From ANME-2 cluster archaeon (GTDB taxonomy: Archaea; Halobacteriota; Methanosarcinia; Methanosarcinales; Methanocomedenaceae), in assembly GCA_023544605.1 (NCBI GenBank), contig JAMJFQ010000034.1, positions 1 through 18,504 on the forward strand: a stretch of 18,504 nt of DNA. Direction: 5' to 3'. How positions within the stretch are numbered: the stretch's first letter is position 1; each line of letters opens with the position of its first letter. Shown here one piece after another: positions 6,634-14,459 of this stretch. A program made the translations under genes and the position numbers. A model generated the notes under the pieces. The model was given only the letters and a program-made list of their open reading frames with translations. It had not been told where the DNA came from and ran no database searches.

Positions 6634-7668
6634 ATGTCCGTTATAAACTATATTACTGACGAGAATACGGTAAGCAGGCTGACAAATAACAAGGCATGGC
6701 TTGGAACCTATATACCTGAAGTGACAAAGAGGCTGGAAAAAAAAGGGTTTGACATCGTTTTTGACAGCGAGGAACATTTTGACCTGATACATATACACAT
6801 GCCGCTATACCGGGCCTACCGATTGATAAATGATAGTAACTTGCATAATGTTCCAATCATTTACCATGGGAATGCCACAGAGGACACTTTCAGTGTTGGT
6901 AGAGGCACCAAACATTTGTTAAGAAAATGGTTCAAAAAGATGGCCGGTTATTCTGACCTTATTATTTGTCCGTCAAAGTCGGCAGAAGAATATTACAGGG
7001 AACTCTTACCTGGCCATGCTATCATGCAGTTGAACTACGGGATAAACCTTGACAAGTATGAATATTCGGATGAAGCCCGAGCAGCTTTTCGGAAGCAGTA
7101 CGGCATCGGAGACGACGAAGTTGTCGTTACCTGTGTAGGTGGCTTATCGGTACGAAAGGGTATAAAGGAATTCATCAACATTTCAAGACACCATCCCGAT
7201 TTAAGATTCATGTGGGTGGGTGGGGAATATACCCAGCATCCTGGTGTTGACCTCTTTTACAGTATGTTTGCAAGGGAGGGGGATGTCAGGGCCGAAGACG
7301 TACCTGACAATATCCTGTTGACAGGATATACACCGGATGTACCAGGGGCGTTGTCTGCCAGTGACATATTTTTCTTCCCATCCAAACAGGAGACTCAAGG
7401 TCTTGCACTGGTAGAGGCAGCAGCATGTGGTATTCCTATCGTCACCAGGGATTTGCCCGTGTTTCGGGAATGGCTCAGCCCGGGCATGGACTGCCTGATG
7501 GGCTCTACCGAGCAGGAGTTTGAGGAAGGGATTGAGCAGCTGATCAGTGATACTGATTTGAGGAAGCGGCTGGGTAATGAGGGGCGGAAATCTGCCGAAG
7601 CACATCATGACATTGAAAAGACATCATCGAGACTGGGTGAGATATACGAAGAATTGTTATCATCATAG
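6634..7668 (+). CDS. Family 4 glycosyltransferase (second of tandem pair)
   Basis: Paralogue of the preceding gene: again 344 residues, aligning almost gaplessly from MSVINYITD through to the C-terminal EIYEELL. Shared blocks include DTF-VG, ICPS-SA--YYR-LLPG, QLNYGI-LD-Y-YS, FMWVGG, LSASDIFFFPS, ETQGLALVEAAA (the E-x7-E motif) and IVTRDLPVFREWL. I chose ATG 6634 rather than the upstream in-frame TTG 6598 because AGGTG lies 7 nt before it and because it matches the paralogue's N-terminus exactly. The N-terminal acceptor halves diverge more than the donor halves, consistent with the same donor but different acceptors. The 54-bp gap to the first gene suggests one transcript. Confidence 0.88.
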   Translation: MSVINYITDENTVSRLTNNKAWLGTYIPEVTKRLEKKGFDIVFDSEEHFDLIHIHMPLYRAYRLINDSNLHNVPIIYHGNATEDTFSVGRGTKHLLRKWFKKMAGYSDLIICPSKSAEEYYRELLPGHAIMQLNYGINLDKYEYSDEARAAFRKQYGIGDDEVVVTCVGGLSVRKGIKEFINISRHHPDLRFMWVGGEYTQHPGVDLFYSMFAREGDVRAEDVPDNILLTGYTPDVPGALSASDIFFFPSKQETQGLALVEAAACGIPIVTRDLPVFREWLSPGMDCLMGSTEQEFEEGIEQLISDTDLRKRLGNEGRKSAEAHHDIEKTSSRLGEIYEELLSS

Positions 7669-7693
7669 AATACTTTCACTCCGCTTACCCCAG

Positions 7694-7702
7694 GTTTATA
7701 TT
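7694..7702 (+). promoter_or_regulatory. Probable TATA box of radA
   Basis: GTTTATATT between the glycosyltransferase and radA would direct transcription from about 7722-7728, immediately at the first of two GTGCACCA repeats. The radA leader would be about 45-50 nt and ends with GGAGAG at 7760-7765. Confidence 0.5.
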
Positions 7703-7722
7703 GATAGGAATAGTCATAGCTG

Positions 7723-7759
7723 TTAACCGTGCACCAAGAAATAAAATAACTGTGCACCA
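7723..7759 (+). repeat. Pair of 14-bp near-identical repeats in the radA start region
   Basis: TTAACCGTGCACCA at 7723-7736 and ATAACTGTGCACCA at 7746-7759 differ at two positions, and their starts are 23 bp apart, about two helical turns. Each contains the palindrome GTGCAC. They straddle the inferred transcription start and leader of radA, where a repressor would be expected to bind. Confidence 0.6.
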
Positions 7760-7772
7760 GGAGAGATGATAA

Positions 7773-8753
7773 ATGGATGATAAGATTACCATGATCGAGG
7801 ACCTGCCCGGAGTGGGCCCGGCCACGGCAGAGAAGTTGAGAGATGCTGGATTTACTACTATAGAAGCCATAGCGGTGGCATCACCTGCTGATCTGGCTGT
7901 TAATGCTGAAGTAGGTGAATCCACGGCCTCCAAGATAATTATTGCAGCAAGAAGTGCGGCAGATGTGGGTGGGTTCGAGACCGGTGACATGGTACTTAAC
8001 CGCCGCAAACTGGTAGGCAAGCTTACGACCGGTTGTGAGTCTTTTGATGAACTGATGGGCGGCGGGATCGAGACCCAGGCAATAACTGAATTTTATGGTG
8101 AGTTCGGCTGCGGCAAGACGCAGATAACCCATCAACTGGCAGTGAATGTCCAGCTTCCCACCGAGCAAGGAGGACTGAACGGTTCAGTGATCATGATAGA
8201 TACTGAGAACACGTTCCGGCCCGAGAGGATCGCCCAGATGGTGGCAGGGGCTTCCAGACGCACCGGTGAGGAATATGACCCTGAGGAGATCTTAAAGAAT
8301 ATCCATGTGGCTCGGGCATACAACTCCAACCACCAGATCCTGCTGGCAGAATCAGCAAGCCAGCTGGCACAGGAGTTAAAGGACAGCGGTAAACCAGTAC
8401 GCCTGCTTATTGTGGATTCCCTTACCGCCCATTTCAGGGCAGAGTATGTAGGGAGGGGCACTCTTGCGGACCGACAGCAAAAGCTGAACAAACACATGCA
8501 TGAACTGTTGAGGTTCGGTGATCTGCACAATGCTGCTGTGGTAGTGACCAACCAGGTCATGTCTAAACCAGATGCCTTCTTTGGCGACCCCACCAAGCCT
8601 ATCGGCGGGCATATCGTGGGCCACACTGCCACATTCAGATTGTACCTGCGAAAATCCAAAGGTGAGAAGCGTATTGCTAGACTGGTAGATTCACCGTGCC
8701 TGCCTGAAGGTGAGGCGGTGTTCTCTGTGACCATGGAAGGACTGGCAGAGTGA
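7773..8753 (+). CDS. radA: DNA repair and recombination protein RadA
   Basis: Archaeal RecA/Rad51-family recombinase, which forms filaments on single-stranded DNA and drives strand exchange in homologous recombination. The 326 residues show the N-terminal helix-hairpin-helix domain (LPGVGPATAEKL, 11-22), Walker A GEFGCGKT (109-116), IDTENTF (142-148), Walker B LLIVDS (211-216), and the DNA-binding loop region GRGTLADRQQKLNKH. The near-complete match to methanosarcinal RadA fixes the frame. ATG 7773 is preceded by GGAGAG at 7760-7765. The gene overlaps the following HAD phosphatase by 4 bp. Confidence 0.97.
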   Translation: MDDKITMIEDLPGVGPATAEKLRDAGFTTIEAIAVASPADLAVNAEVGESTASKIIIAARSAADVGGFETGDMVLNRRKLVGKLTTGCESFDELMGGGIETQAITEFYGEFGCGKTQITHQLAVNVQLPTEQGGLNGSVIMIDTENTFRPERIAQMVAGASRRTGEEYDPEEILKNIHVARAYNSNHQILLAESASQLAQELKDSGKPVRLLIVDSLTAHFRAEYVGRGTLADRQQKLNKHMHELLRFGDLHNAAVVVTNQVMSKPDAFFGDPTKPIGGHIVGHTATFRLYLRKSKGEKRIARLVDSPCLPEGEAVFSVTMEGLAE

Positions 8754-9421
8754 AGGCAGTAATAATCGACATTGACGGAACGCTCACTGATGAGCACAGA
8801 AGGCTTGACCTGGCAGCGACTGCTATCATCCGGGAACTTGATATCCCTGTAGTTCTGGCCAGTGGTAATGTGCTTTGCTTTGTGAAATGCGCCTCAAAGC
8901 TCATGGGTACCTCTGATATTATGATAGCAGAGAACGGCGGTGTTATATCCATGGGTTTTGACGGACCGATCCACCTGAGCGGGGACCGGGCGCGGTGCGT
9001 CCACGTACTTGAGATGCTGCGTCCTCACTTGGAACTTGAGGAACTGGATGCTACTGAGCGGTTATCCGAAGTGGCAGTGCGGCGCAATTTTGATATTGAT
9101 GCAGCAAGGGAAGTGTTGAAAGGTAAAGGGGTAAAGGATGTGGAGCTGGTCGATACCGGCTTTGCCGTCCACATCAAGAGTGTGGATGTGAATAAAGGTA
9201 CAGCGCTGCTTGAGGTGGCAGCATTGATGGGACTTGACGCCGGGGATATAGCAGCCATAGGAGACTCGGCCAATGATATTCAAATGCTCAGGGCAGCAGG
9301 TCTGGGTATAGCTGTAGGTAATGCCCCTCCTGCCCTGAAAAAAGCAGCCGACCTGGCAGTGGAGGGCAGATACGGTGTGGGCGCAATAGAAGCTCTGGAA
9401 TATATACTGAGGAAAAAATGA
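8750..9421 (+). CDS. HAD phosphatase, archaeal phosphoglycolate phosphatase type
   Basis: A 223-residue HAD hydrolase with the Cof/TA0175-like C2 cap typical of archaeal phosphoglycolate phosphatase, which converts 2-phosphoglycolate to glycolate. Motifs are DIDGTLT (7-13; nucleophile D7 and acid D9), SGN (38-40), the lysine of NKG (148-150) and GDSANDIQM (171-179, Mg binding). The GTG start at 8750 overlaps the radA stop (GTGA), indicating translational coupling. Relatives include sucrose-phosphate phosphatase-like and Cof proteins, so substrate is assigned by overall resemblance and length only. It converges on the PRC-barrel gene with a 16-bp gap. Confidence 0.85.
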   Translation: MKAVIIDIDGTLTDEHRRLDLAATAIIRELDIPVVLASGNVLCFVKCASKLMGTSDIMIAENGGVISMGFDGPIHLSGDRARCVHVLEMLRPHLELEELDATERLSEVAVRRNFDIDAAREVLKGKGVKDVELVDTGFAVHIKSVDVNKGTALLEVAALMGLDAGDIAAIGDSANDIQMLRAAGLGIAVGNAPPALKKAADLAVEGRYGVGAIEALEYILRKK

Positions 9422-9437
9422 CGATAAACAAAAACTG

Positions 9438-9719
9438 CTATGTTTCGACTTCTGATTCCATGCGGCTCCGGCCCTGGGACAGGTTCTTGTCCACAACCAC
9501 ATAGTCCTTAATTGACCTCACCGAATCAAATGGTACGAGAATGAAATCGTCTTCAACATAATATTTCTCTTTGTCAAGTGCAATATCAGGTTTGATAACC
9601 AGATCAATGATCGCACCGCTGCGAACATCTATTACCATGTTATTTAATACTCCCAGAGTTATCCCGTCCGAGCTCATTACCTGTTTATCCCTGAGATTCT
9701 TGGCAAATATTTGTGTCAT
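9438..9719 (-). CDS. PRC-barrel domain protein (possible CdpB-like)
   Basis: A 93-residue protein made of one PRC-barrel domain. The pattern MTQIFAKNLRDKQVMSSDG, then LGVLNNMVIDVRSGAI and a valine-rich ISLK/DYVVVD-like end, is typical of small archaeal PRC-barrel proteins. Haloarchaeal CdpB proteins, which act with SepF/FtsZ in division, belong to this broad class; others are of unknown function. ATG 9719 is chosen because a full GGAGGAG Shine-Dalgarno sequence sits 5-6 nt upstream; the longer TTG form at 9734 would include it. It starts 18 nt after the CDC48 stop, so the two are surely co-transcribed. No membrane segment or signal peptide. Confidence 0.82.
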   Translation of the reverse strand: MTQIFAKNLRDKQVMSSDGITLGVLNNMVIDVRSGAIIDLVIKPDIALDKEKYYVEDDFILVPFDSVRSIKDYVVVDKNLSQGRSRMESEVET

Positions 9720-9737
9720 TGTTATCTCCTCCAATTT

Positions 9738-11957
9738 TTACCGATAACCTATATAAGACTTCTGTTCTGTTTTAGCCCCACCTTTAAATTGTGCCTCAAG
9801 CTGCTGGTAATATTCCTTGATATGCTCGGTGAGGGCAGGCCTGACCTTCTTCAATGCAACCCTGAAATGCTTCATCTCCACTTTTTCCGTGTTAAAGTCA
9901 TCTCGCATGGCGATAATAACGGCCTCTCGGCAGATGCCTTCCAGGTCTGCACCTACATATCCATCAGTGGCATCAGCGATCTCGCCCAGGGCAACATCAT
10001 CGGACAGGGGTATGTGTTTTGTGTGTATCCTGAGTATCTCCTCACGACCATCCCTGTTGGGGGGACCTATAAGCACGGCCCTGTCGAACCGGCCTGACCG
10101 TATCAGGGCCGGGTCAATCAGGTCGGGCCTGTTGGTTGCAGCCACTACCACTACGTCCTTTAGCACTTCCAGCCCGTCTATTTCGATCAATAACTGGTTA
10201 ACGACACGTTCCATGGCCTTGCTGCTTCCATCCCCTCCCCTGGTAGGCGCCAGGGCATCCAGTTCATCAAAGAAGACCACACAAGGAGCGACCTGCTTTG
10301 CTTTTTTGAATATTTCACGAATAGCCTTTTCGCTCTCACCCATCCATTTTGAAAGTAACTGGGGACCCCTGATGCTGATGAAATTGGCGTTCGTCTCTGT
10401 GGCCACGGCCTTGGCGATGAGGGTCTTACCCGTACCGGGTGGACCGTAGAGCAGCACTCCTTTTGGGGGTTGGATACCCATCTTTCTGAACCTTTCAGGA
10501 TTGCTCAGCGGCCATTCAATGGTCTCCAGGATCTCCCGACGGCTCTGTTTTAAGCCGCCCACCTCATCCCACAGTACCTTGGGCACCTCCACCATGACCT
10601 CACGCATGGCTGATGGTTCCACTTCCTTCAACGCATCCTCAAAATCTGATGCCGTGATCTTGATCCCATCGAGCACTTCCAGGGGGATATCCTGGTCAAC
10701 ATTGAACTTTGGCATATAACGGCGCAGGGCCTGCATTGCCGATTCCTTGCACAGGGCGGCTATGTCAGCTCCAACAAATCCATGGGTATAATCTGCCAGA
10801 TGATCCAGGTTCACATCCTCATCCAGGGGCATGCCTCTGGTATGGATCTGCAGGATCTCCAGCCTGTCATCCTTATCAGGAACGCCGATCTCTATCTCCC
10901 TGTCGAATCGTCCCGGACGGCGTAGTGCCGGATCGATGGCATTGACCCGGTTTGTGGCACCTATTACCATCACCTGTCCCCTTTCCTCAATGCCGTCCAT
11001 CATGGTCAGCAACTGGGCGACCACCCTGCGCTCCACTTCCCCGGTGGCTTCTGACCTCTTGCTTGCGATGGCGTCCAGTTCATCAAAGAATATTATACTG
11101 GGTGCGTTACTGGTTGCTTCTTCAAATTTCTCCCTCAAGCGCTGTTCACTCTCGCCATGATATTTGCTCATCACCTCTGGGCCGGCTATGGAATAGAAAT
11201 TAGCTCCGCTCTCATTGGCAACTGCCTTGGCGATCATGGTCTTGCCGGTACCCGGCGCCCCGTGCATCAATATACCCAGAGGAGGTTTAATTCCCAATTT
11301 GATGAACACTTCCGGATGTTTAAGGGGCAGCTCTATCATTTCCCGCAGGCGCTGTATCTGATCGCCCAGTCCACCCAGGTCCTCATAAGATATCCCGGTA
11401 TCTACTATAGTATCGTAACCGGCAGCCGGTTTATCCATGATCTCGATCACAGTATTCTCTTTTATGACCACCACACCTTCGGGCTGGACTTCCACGGCTC
11501 TAAGGTGAATGGTCTGCCCGATACTGACCTGGCTTAAGATGGATTGTGAGGCACTGCTTAATATCGGGATAATATCTCCTTTCACCACAGGTTTTTTCAC
11601 TATCTGGCGCTTGACCAGGCTGCTGGGTTCTCCCCCCAGTTTGATCTTCTCGCCTTCTGCCGGTGCAAGCACCACTTTCTCGGCAACCTTGGGTTCGATC
11701 CTGGCAATGGTCAAATGGTCTCCCAGACCCACACCTGCATTCAGGCGGGTAGCCCCATCGATCCTGATAGTATGCTTGCCCCAATCCTGCCGCTCGGCCC
11801 TCCAGACCCTGGCTGCAGTACTTTTTTTGCCTTCCAGAAGAACCACATCACCCACAGATATCTGCAAGTTCTGGATTGTTGCTGGGTCGATGCGGGCGAT
11901 ACCTTTTCCGGAATCAATGGGGTATGCTTTCTCTACTTTTAGTTGATTAGAATCCAA
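9738..11957 (-). CDS. cdc48: CDC48/VCP-family AAA+ ATPase
   Basis: Archaeal CDC48/p97 unfoldase of 739 residues: N-terminal double-psi barrel and CDC48 domain 2 (1-~185), then two AAA+ modules. D1 has Walker A GAPGTGKT (233-240), pore loop KYHGE (265-269) and Walker B IIFFDELDA (288-296). D2 has Walker A GPPGTGKT (505-512), pore loop KWMGE (537-541) and Walker B VVFFDELDA (560-568). It extracts and unfolds proteins and in archaea can feed the 20S proteasome. The C-terminus is YIGYR, with a penultimate tyrosine. The start is TTG 11957, aligning with the family's N-terminus; AGGATG lies 7 nt upstream. Followed by a PRC-barrel gene in the same operon. Confidence 0.95.
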   Translation of the reverse strand: MDSNQLKVEKAYPIDSGKGIARIDPATIQNLQISVGDVVLLEGKKSTAARVWRAERQDWGKHTIRIDGATRLNAGVGLGDHLTIARIEPKVAEKVVLAPAEGEKIKLGGEPSSLVKRQIVKKPVVKGDIIPILSSASQSILSQVSIGQTIHLRAVEVQPEGVVVIKENTVIEIMDKPAAGYDTIVDTGISYEDLGGLGDQIQRLREMIELPLKHPEVFIKLGIKPPLGILMHGAPGTGKTMIAKAVANESGANFYSIAGPEVMSKYHGESEQRLREKFEEATSNAPSIIFFDELDAIASKRSEATGEVERRVVAQLLTMMDGIEERGQVMVIGATNRVNAIDPALRRPGRFDREIEIGVPDKDDRLEILQIHTRGMPLDEDVNLDHLADYTHGFVGADIAALCKESAMQALRRYMPKFNVDQDIPLEVLDGIKITASDFEDALKEVEPSAMREVMVEVPKVLWDEVGGLKQSRREILETIEWPLSNPERFRKMGIQPPKGVLLYGPPGTGKTLIAKAVATETNANFISIRGPQLLSKWMGESEKAIREIFKKAKQVAPCVVFFDELDALAPTRGGDGSSKAMERVVNQLLIEIDGLEVLKDVVVVAATNRPDLIDPALIRSGRFDRAVLIGPPNRDGREEILRIHTKHIPLSDDVALGEIADATDGYVGADLEGICREAVIIAMRDDFNTEKVEMKHFRVALKKVRPALTEHIKEYYQQLEAQFKGGAKTEQKSYIGYR

Positions 11958-12052
11958 GGTGTTACATCCTATTTTGATAGAAAATAATTATTAGATATTG
12001 TCCATTAAATACATAAAAGTATTTTTCCAATCAGGTCTATGTAAAATCCATA
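11958..12052. promoter_or_regulatory. Divergent promoter region of cdc48 and larC
   Basis: This 95-bp AT-rich spacer separates divergent genes. On the plus strand ATAAAAG near 12013-12019 is a TATA candidate, placing transcription near 12041 and a short leader before ATG 12053. On the minus strand AATAATTATTTT (11983-11994) is the candidate for cdc48, with a start close to 11961, giving a very short leader. No operator-like repeat is evident. Confidence 0.45.
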
Positions 12053-13285
12053 ATGGATGACAATATGGAATCTTCGTCTAATGTTGTAGTATTCGATCCT
12101 TTCGCGGGTGCTTCGGGTGATATGGTTATCGGTAGTCTGTTGAGCCTTGGGGCCGGGCCATCAGAGATAGTTGAGGCAATGGAATCAGCGGCTGACGTTT
12201 CAGTTACCGTTTCTGAGGTGAAAACAGGTCATATACAGGCGGTGCGTGTGGAAGTGGTCCAAAACTCCAGTACCAGCCTGGAATACCATCAAATGAGGGA
12301 GCAGATACACTCGGCTGGACTACCTGCAGGCGTTAGGGAAGATGCACTGGGCATACTGGAACTGATAGGCAGGGCAGAATCCGGCGTACACGGGACGCCC
12401 CTGGAAGAGTTACATTTACACGAGACGGGACAGCAGGATGCTATTGCTGATATTGTGGGGGCTTCGACTGCTTTTCACGCCCTGGGGCTGTCCAGGGCAC
12501 AAGTATTCTGTATGCCTGTATCAGTGGGAGGCGGGTATGTGGACACTGCACACGGCACACTGCCGGTACCTGCCCCGGCCACCCTCGCCGTGCTGAACGT
12601 TTCGAACTTGGTGTGGCGGGGGGGGCCTGTTGAGCATGAATTACTGACCCCGACCGGAGCTGCCATCCTGGCGTATTTCACGCAACAATACGGCGCTGTC
12701 TGTACTGTGTATCCACAAATGAGTTCATCAGCCACTGGTTATGGGGCTGGCTCGAAGGATACGGGCCTGCCGAACGTACTGCGTACGGTAATGGGGGAGA
12801 TGGACCCTGCCCTGACCTTTGACCATATCGAGATGCTGGAGACCAACGTGGACGACGTGACCGGGGAAGTACTGGGCTATCTGGTACAGGAACTGATGGA
12901 TGAGGGTGCCCTGGATGTGTCGGTGATACCGGCGACCATGAAGAAGGGGCGCAGCGGTTCATTGATAAAGGTGGTCTGCAAGGTCGGCGATTCCCACAGG
13001 CTGGCCCGGAGGATCATGGTGGAGACCGGCAGTCTGGGTATCAGGCTGATACCGGTAAAGCACAGGCTGATTGCCCGGCGCAGTATTATGCCTGTTGAGA
13101 TACAGGTGGCAGGCAAACCTTACACGGTCAGGGTAAAGATGGCCTGCGACACATTGGGGAGTATCCTTGGCATATCGGCAGAGTTCGAGGATTGTAAACA
13201 GGTTGCTCATTCAACGGGACTCCAGATAAAAGATATTATGCGCAGGGCAGAAGAGGCTGCACGGCAACAGCTGGAGCTCGAATAG
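12053..13285 (+). CDS. larC: LarC-family nickel insertion protein
   Basis: A 410-residue protein of the LarC/DUF111 family; in bacteria LarC is the nickel chelatase that completes the nickel-pincer cofactor of lactate racemase. The N-terminal signature FDPFAGASGDM (14-24), the histidine-rich HLHETGQQDAIADIVG (about 124-139), GGGYVDTAHG, the TNVDDVTGE segment and the C-terminal EFEDCK are all present. It is one uninterrupted frame, unlike Lactobacillus where a frameshift joins two parts. ATG 12053 is used; ATG 12065 is an equally good start, since neither has a clear ribosome-binding site. No larA, larB or larE lies in the window. mfnA follows after 29 bp. Confidence 0.88.
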   Translation: MDDNMESSSNVVVFDPFAGASGDMVIGSLLSLGAGPSEIVEAMESAADVSVTVSEVKTGHIQAVRVEVVQNSSTSLEYHQMREQIHSAGLPAGVREDALGILELIGRAESGVHGTPLEELHLHETGQQDAIADIVGASTAFHALGLSRAQVFCMPVSVGGGYVDTAHGTLPVPAPATLAVLNVSNLVWRGGPVEHELLTPTGAAILAYFTQQYGAVCTVYPQMSSSATGYGAGSKDTGLPNVLRTVMGEMDPALTFDHIEMLETNVDDVTGEVLGYLVQELMDEGALDVSVIPATMKKGRSGSLIKVVCKVGDSHRLARRIMVETGSLGIRLIPVKHRLIARRSIMPVEIQVAGKPYTVRVKMACDTLGSILGISAEFEDCKQVAHSTGLQIKDIMRRAEEAARQQLELE

Positions 13286-13314
13286 AATTATTTAACACCT
13301 ATACTGACGGTAAG

Positions 13315-14457
13315 ATGCCACAGATGAAAGACAAGGGTGAAAGTGAGCAGGCTGTGCTGGAGCGGCTCTCGAATTACAGGGCCCGGGACATATCTTATGA
13401 CCGGGTCCTCAGTGCCATGTGTACCCATCCCCACCCGATAGCGGCCAGGGCCCATGAGATGTTCATGGAGGCAAACCTGGGAGATGCAGGATTGTTCCCG
13501 GGGGCGCATGAGATGGAGCATGAGGTCATTGCGATGCTGGGTGGAATGCTGGGGGATGCGGGAGTGCATGGTTACATTACCACAGGGGGGACCGAGTCCA
13601 ATATTCAAGCCATCAGAGCGGCCAGGAATTGTGGTATCAGCGATAAACCGAATATCGTGGTTTCGGAGTCGGCCCATTTTTCCTTTGATAAGATAGCTGA
13701 CCTACTCAGGGTGGAAGTGAGAAAGGCAGACCTGGATGAGGTGTTCAGGGTGGACCCTGCATCTGTAGAGGCGCACATAGACGACAATACCGTGGCAATC
13801 GTGGGTATAGCCGGTACCACCGAGTTCGGGCAGGTAGACCCTATCAGGGAGCTGTCAGATATGGCGGTGGAGAGGAGTATCTTCCTGCATGTAGATGCGG
13901 CATTCGGGGCCTTTGTCATACCTTTCCTTGACAAACGGTACGATTTTGATTTCAGGCTGCCTGGAGTATCATCAATGACGGCAGACCCCCATAAGATGGG
14001 GCTGTGTACCATACCGGCAGGCGGATTGCTGTTTCGGGACCCTTCACACCTCCATGAACTGCATACCCATACGCCGTACCTTACTGTCGATACCCAGTAC
14101 TCATTGAGCGGGACACGGAGTGGAGCGGTGGCAGCGGCTGCGTATGCAGTCATGCGGCACCTTGGTCTGGACGGATACCGCACAACAGTGGAGCACTGCA
14201 TGAAACTTACTCGCAGGGTGGTCGAGCGGGCCGGGGAATTCGGGGTGGAGCCGTTGATAGACCCGGTCATGAACGTGGTGGTGCTGGATGTGGGGGACAC
14301 GGTGAAGGTGAGAAAGGCTATGGGGGCCAGGGGATGGTACACTTCAATTACGCGCCGTCCACTGGCACTGAGACTGGTAATAATGCCGCATATGAGTGAA
14401 AAAAGGCTTGAAGAGTTCCTGGATGACCTTGAACAGGTCTGCAGGGAACGAACCTAG
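13315..14457 (+). CDS. mfnA: L-tyrosine decarboxylase MfnA
   Basis: A 380-residue PLP-dependent group II decarboxylase of the archaeal MfnA family. It makes tyramine from tyrosine for methanofuran in methanogens; homologues in non-methanogens decarboxylate aspartate for coenzyme A. Visible motifs are GLFPGAHEMEHE, YITTGGTESN (88-97), FLHVDAAFG (190-199) and the PLP-binding TADPHKMG with K227. In-frame starts are ATG 13315 and ATG 13324; the latter has GGTAAG at better spacing, so the true protein may be three residues shorter. It is probably in one operon with larC and is convergent with tfs, the two stop codons being 2 bp apart. Confidence 0.93.
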   Translation: MPQMKDKGESEQAVLERLSNYRARDISYDRVLSAMCTHPHPIAARAHEMFMEANLGDAGLFPGAHEMEHEVIAMLGGMLGDAGVHGYITTGGTESNIQAIRAARNCGISDKPNIVVSESAHFSFDKIADLLRVEVRKADLDEVFRVDPASVEAHIDDNTVAIVGIAGTTEFGQVDPIRELSDMAVERSIFLHVDAAFGAFVIPFLDKRYDFDFRLPGVSSMTADPHKMGLCTIPAGGLLFRDPSHLHELHTHTPYLTVDTQYSLSGTRSGAVAAAAYAVMRHLGLDGYRTTVEHCMKLTRRVVERAGEFGVEPLIDPVMNVVVLDVGDTVKVRKAMGARGWYTSITRRPLALRLVIMPHMSEKRLEEFLDDLEQVCRERT

Positions 14458-14459
14458 TA

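Noticed and set aside
7766..7780. Mini-ORF starting at the ATG just upstream of radA
   Set aside because: Only four codons, overlapping the radA start; probably chance, as GGAGAG suits the radA ATG at 7773.
8132..8797. 221-codon minus-strand frame across radA and the HAD gene
   Set aside because: Shadow of two well-supported genes; the translation is Ser/Cys-rich and unlike a real protein.
13605..14342. 245-codon minus-strand frame within mfnA
   Set aside because: Antisense of a clear PLP decarboxylase; composition dominated by Ser, Thr and Pro typical of shadow frames.
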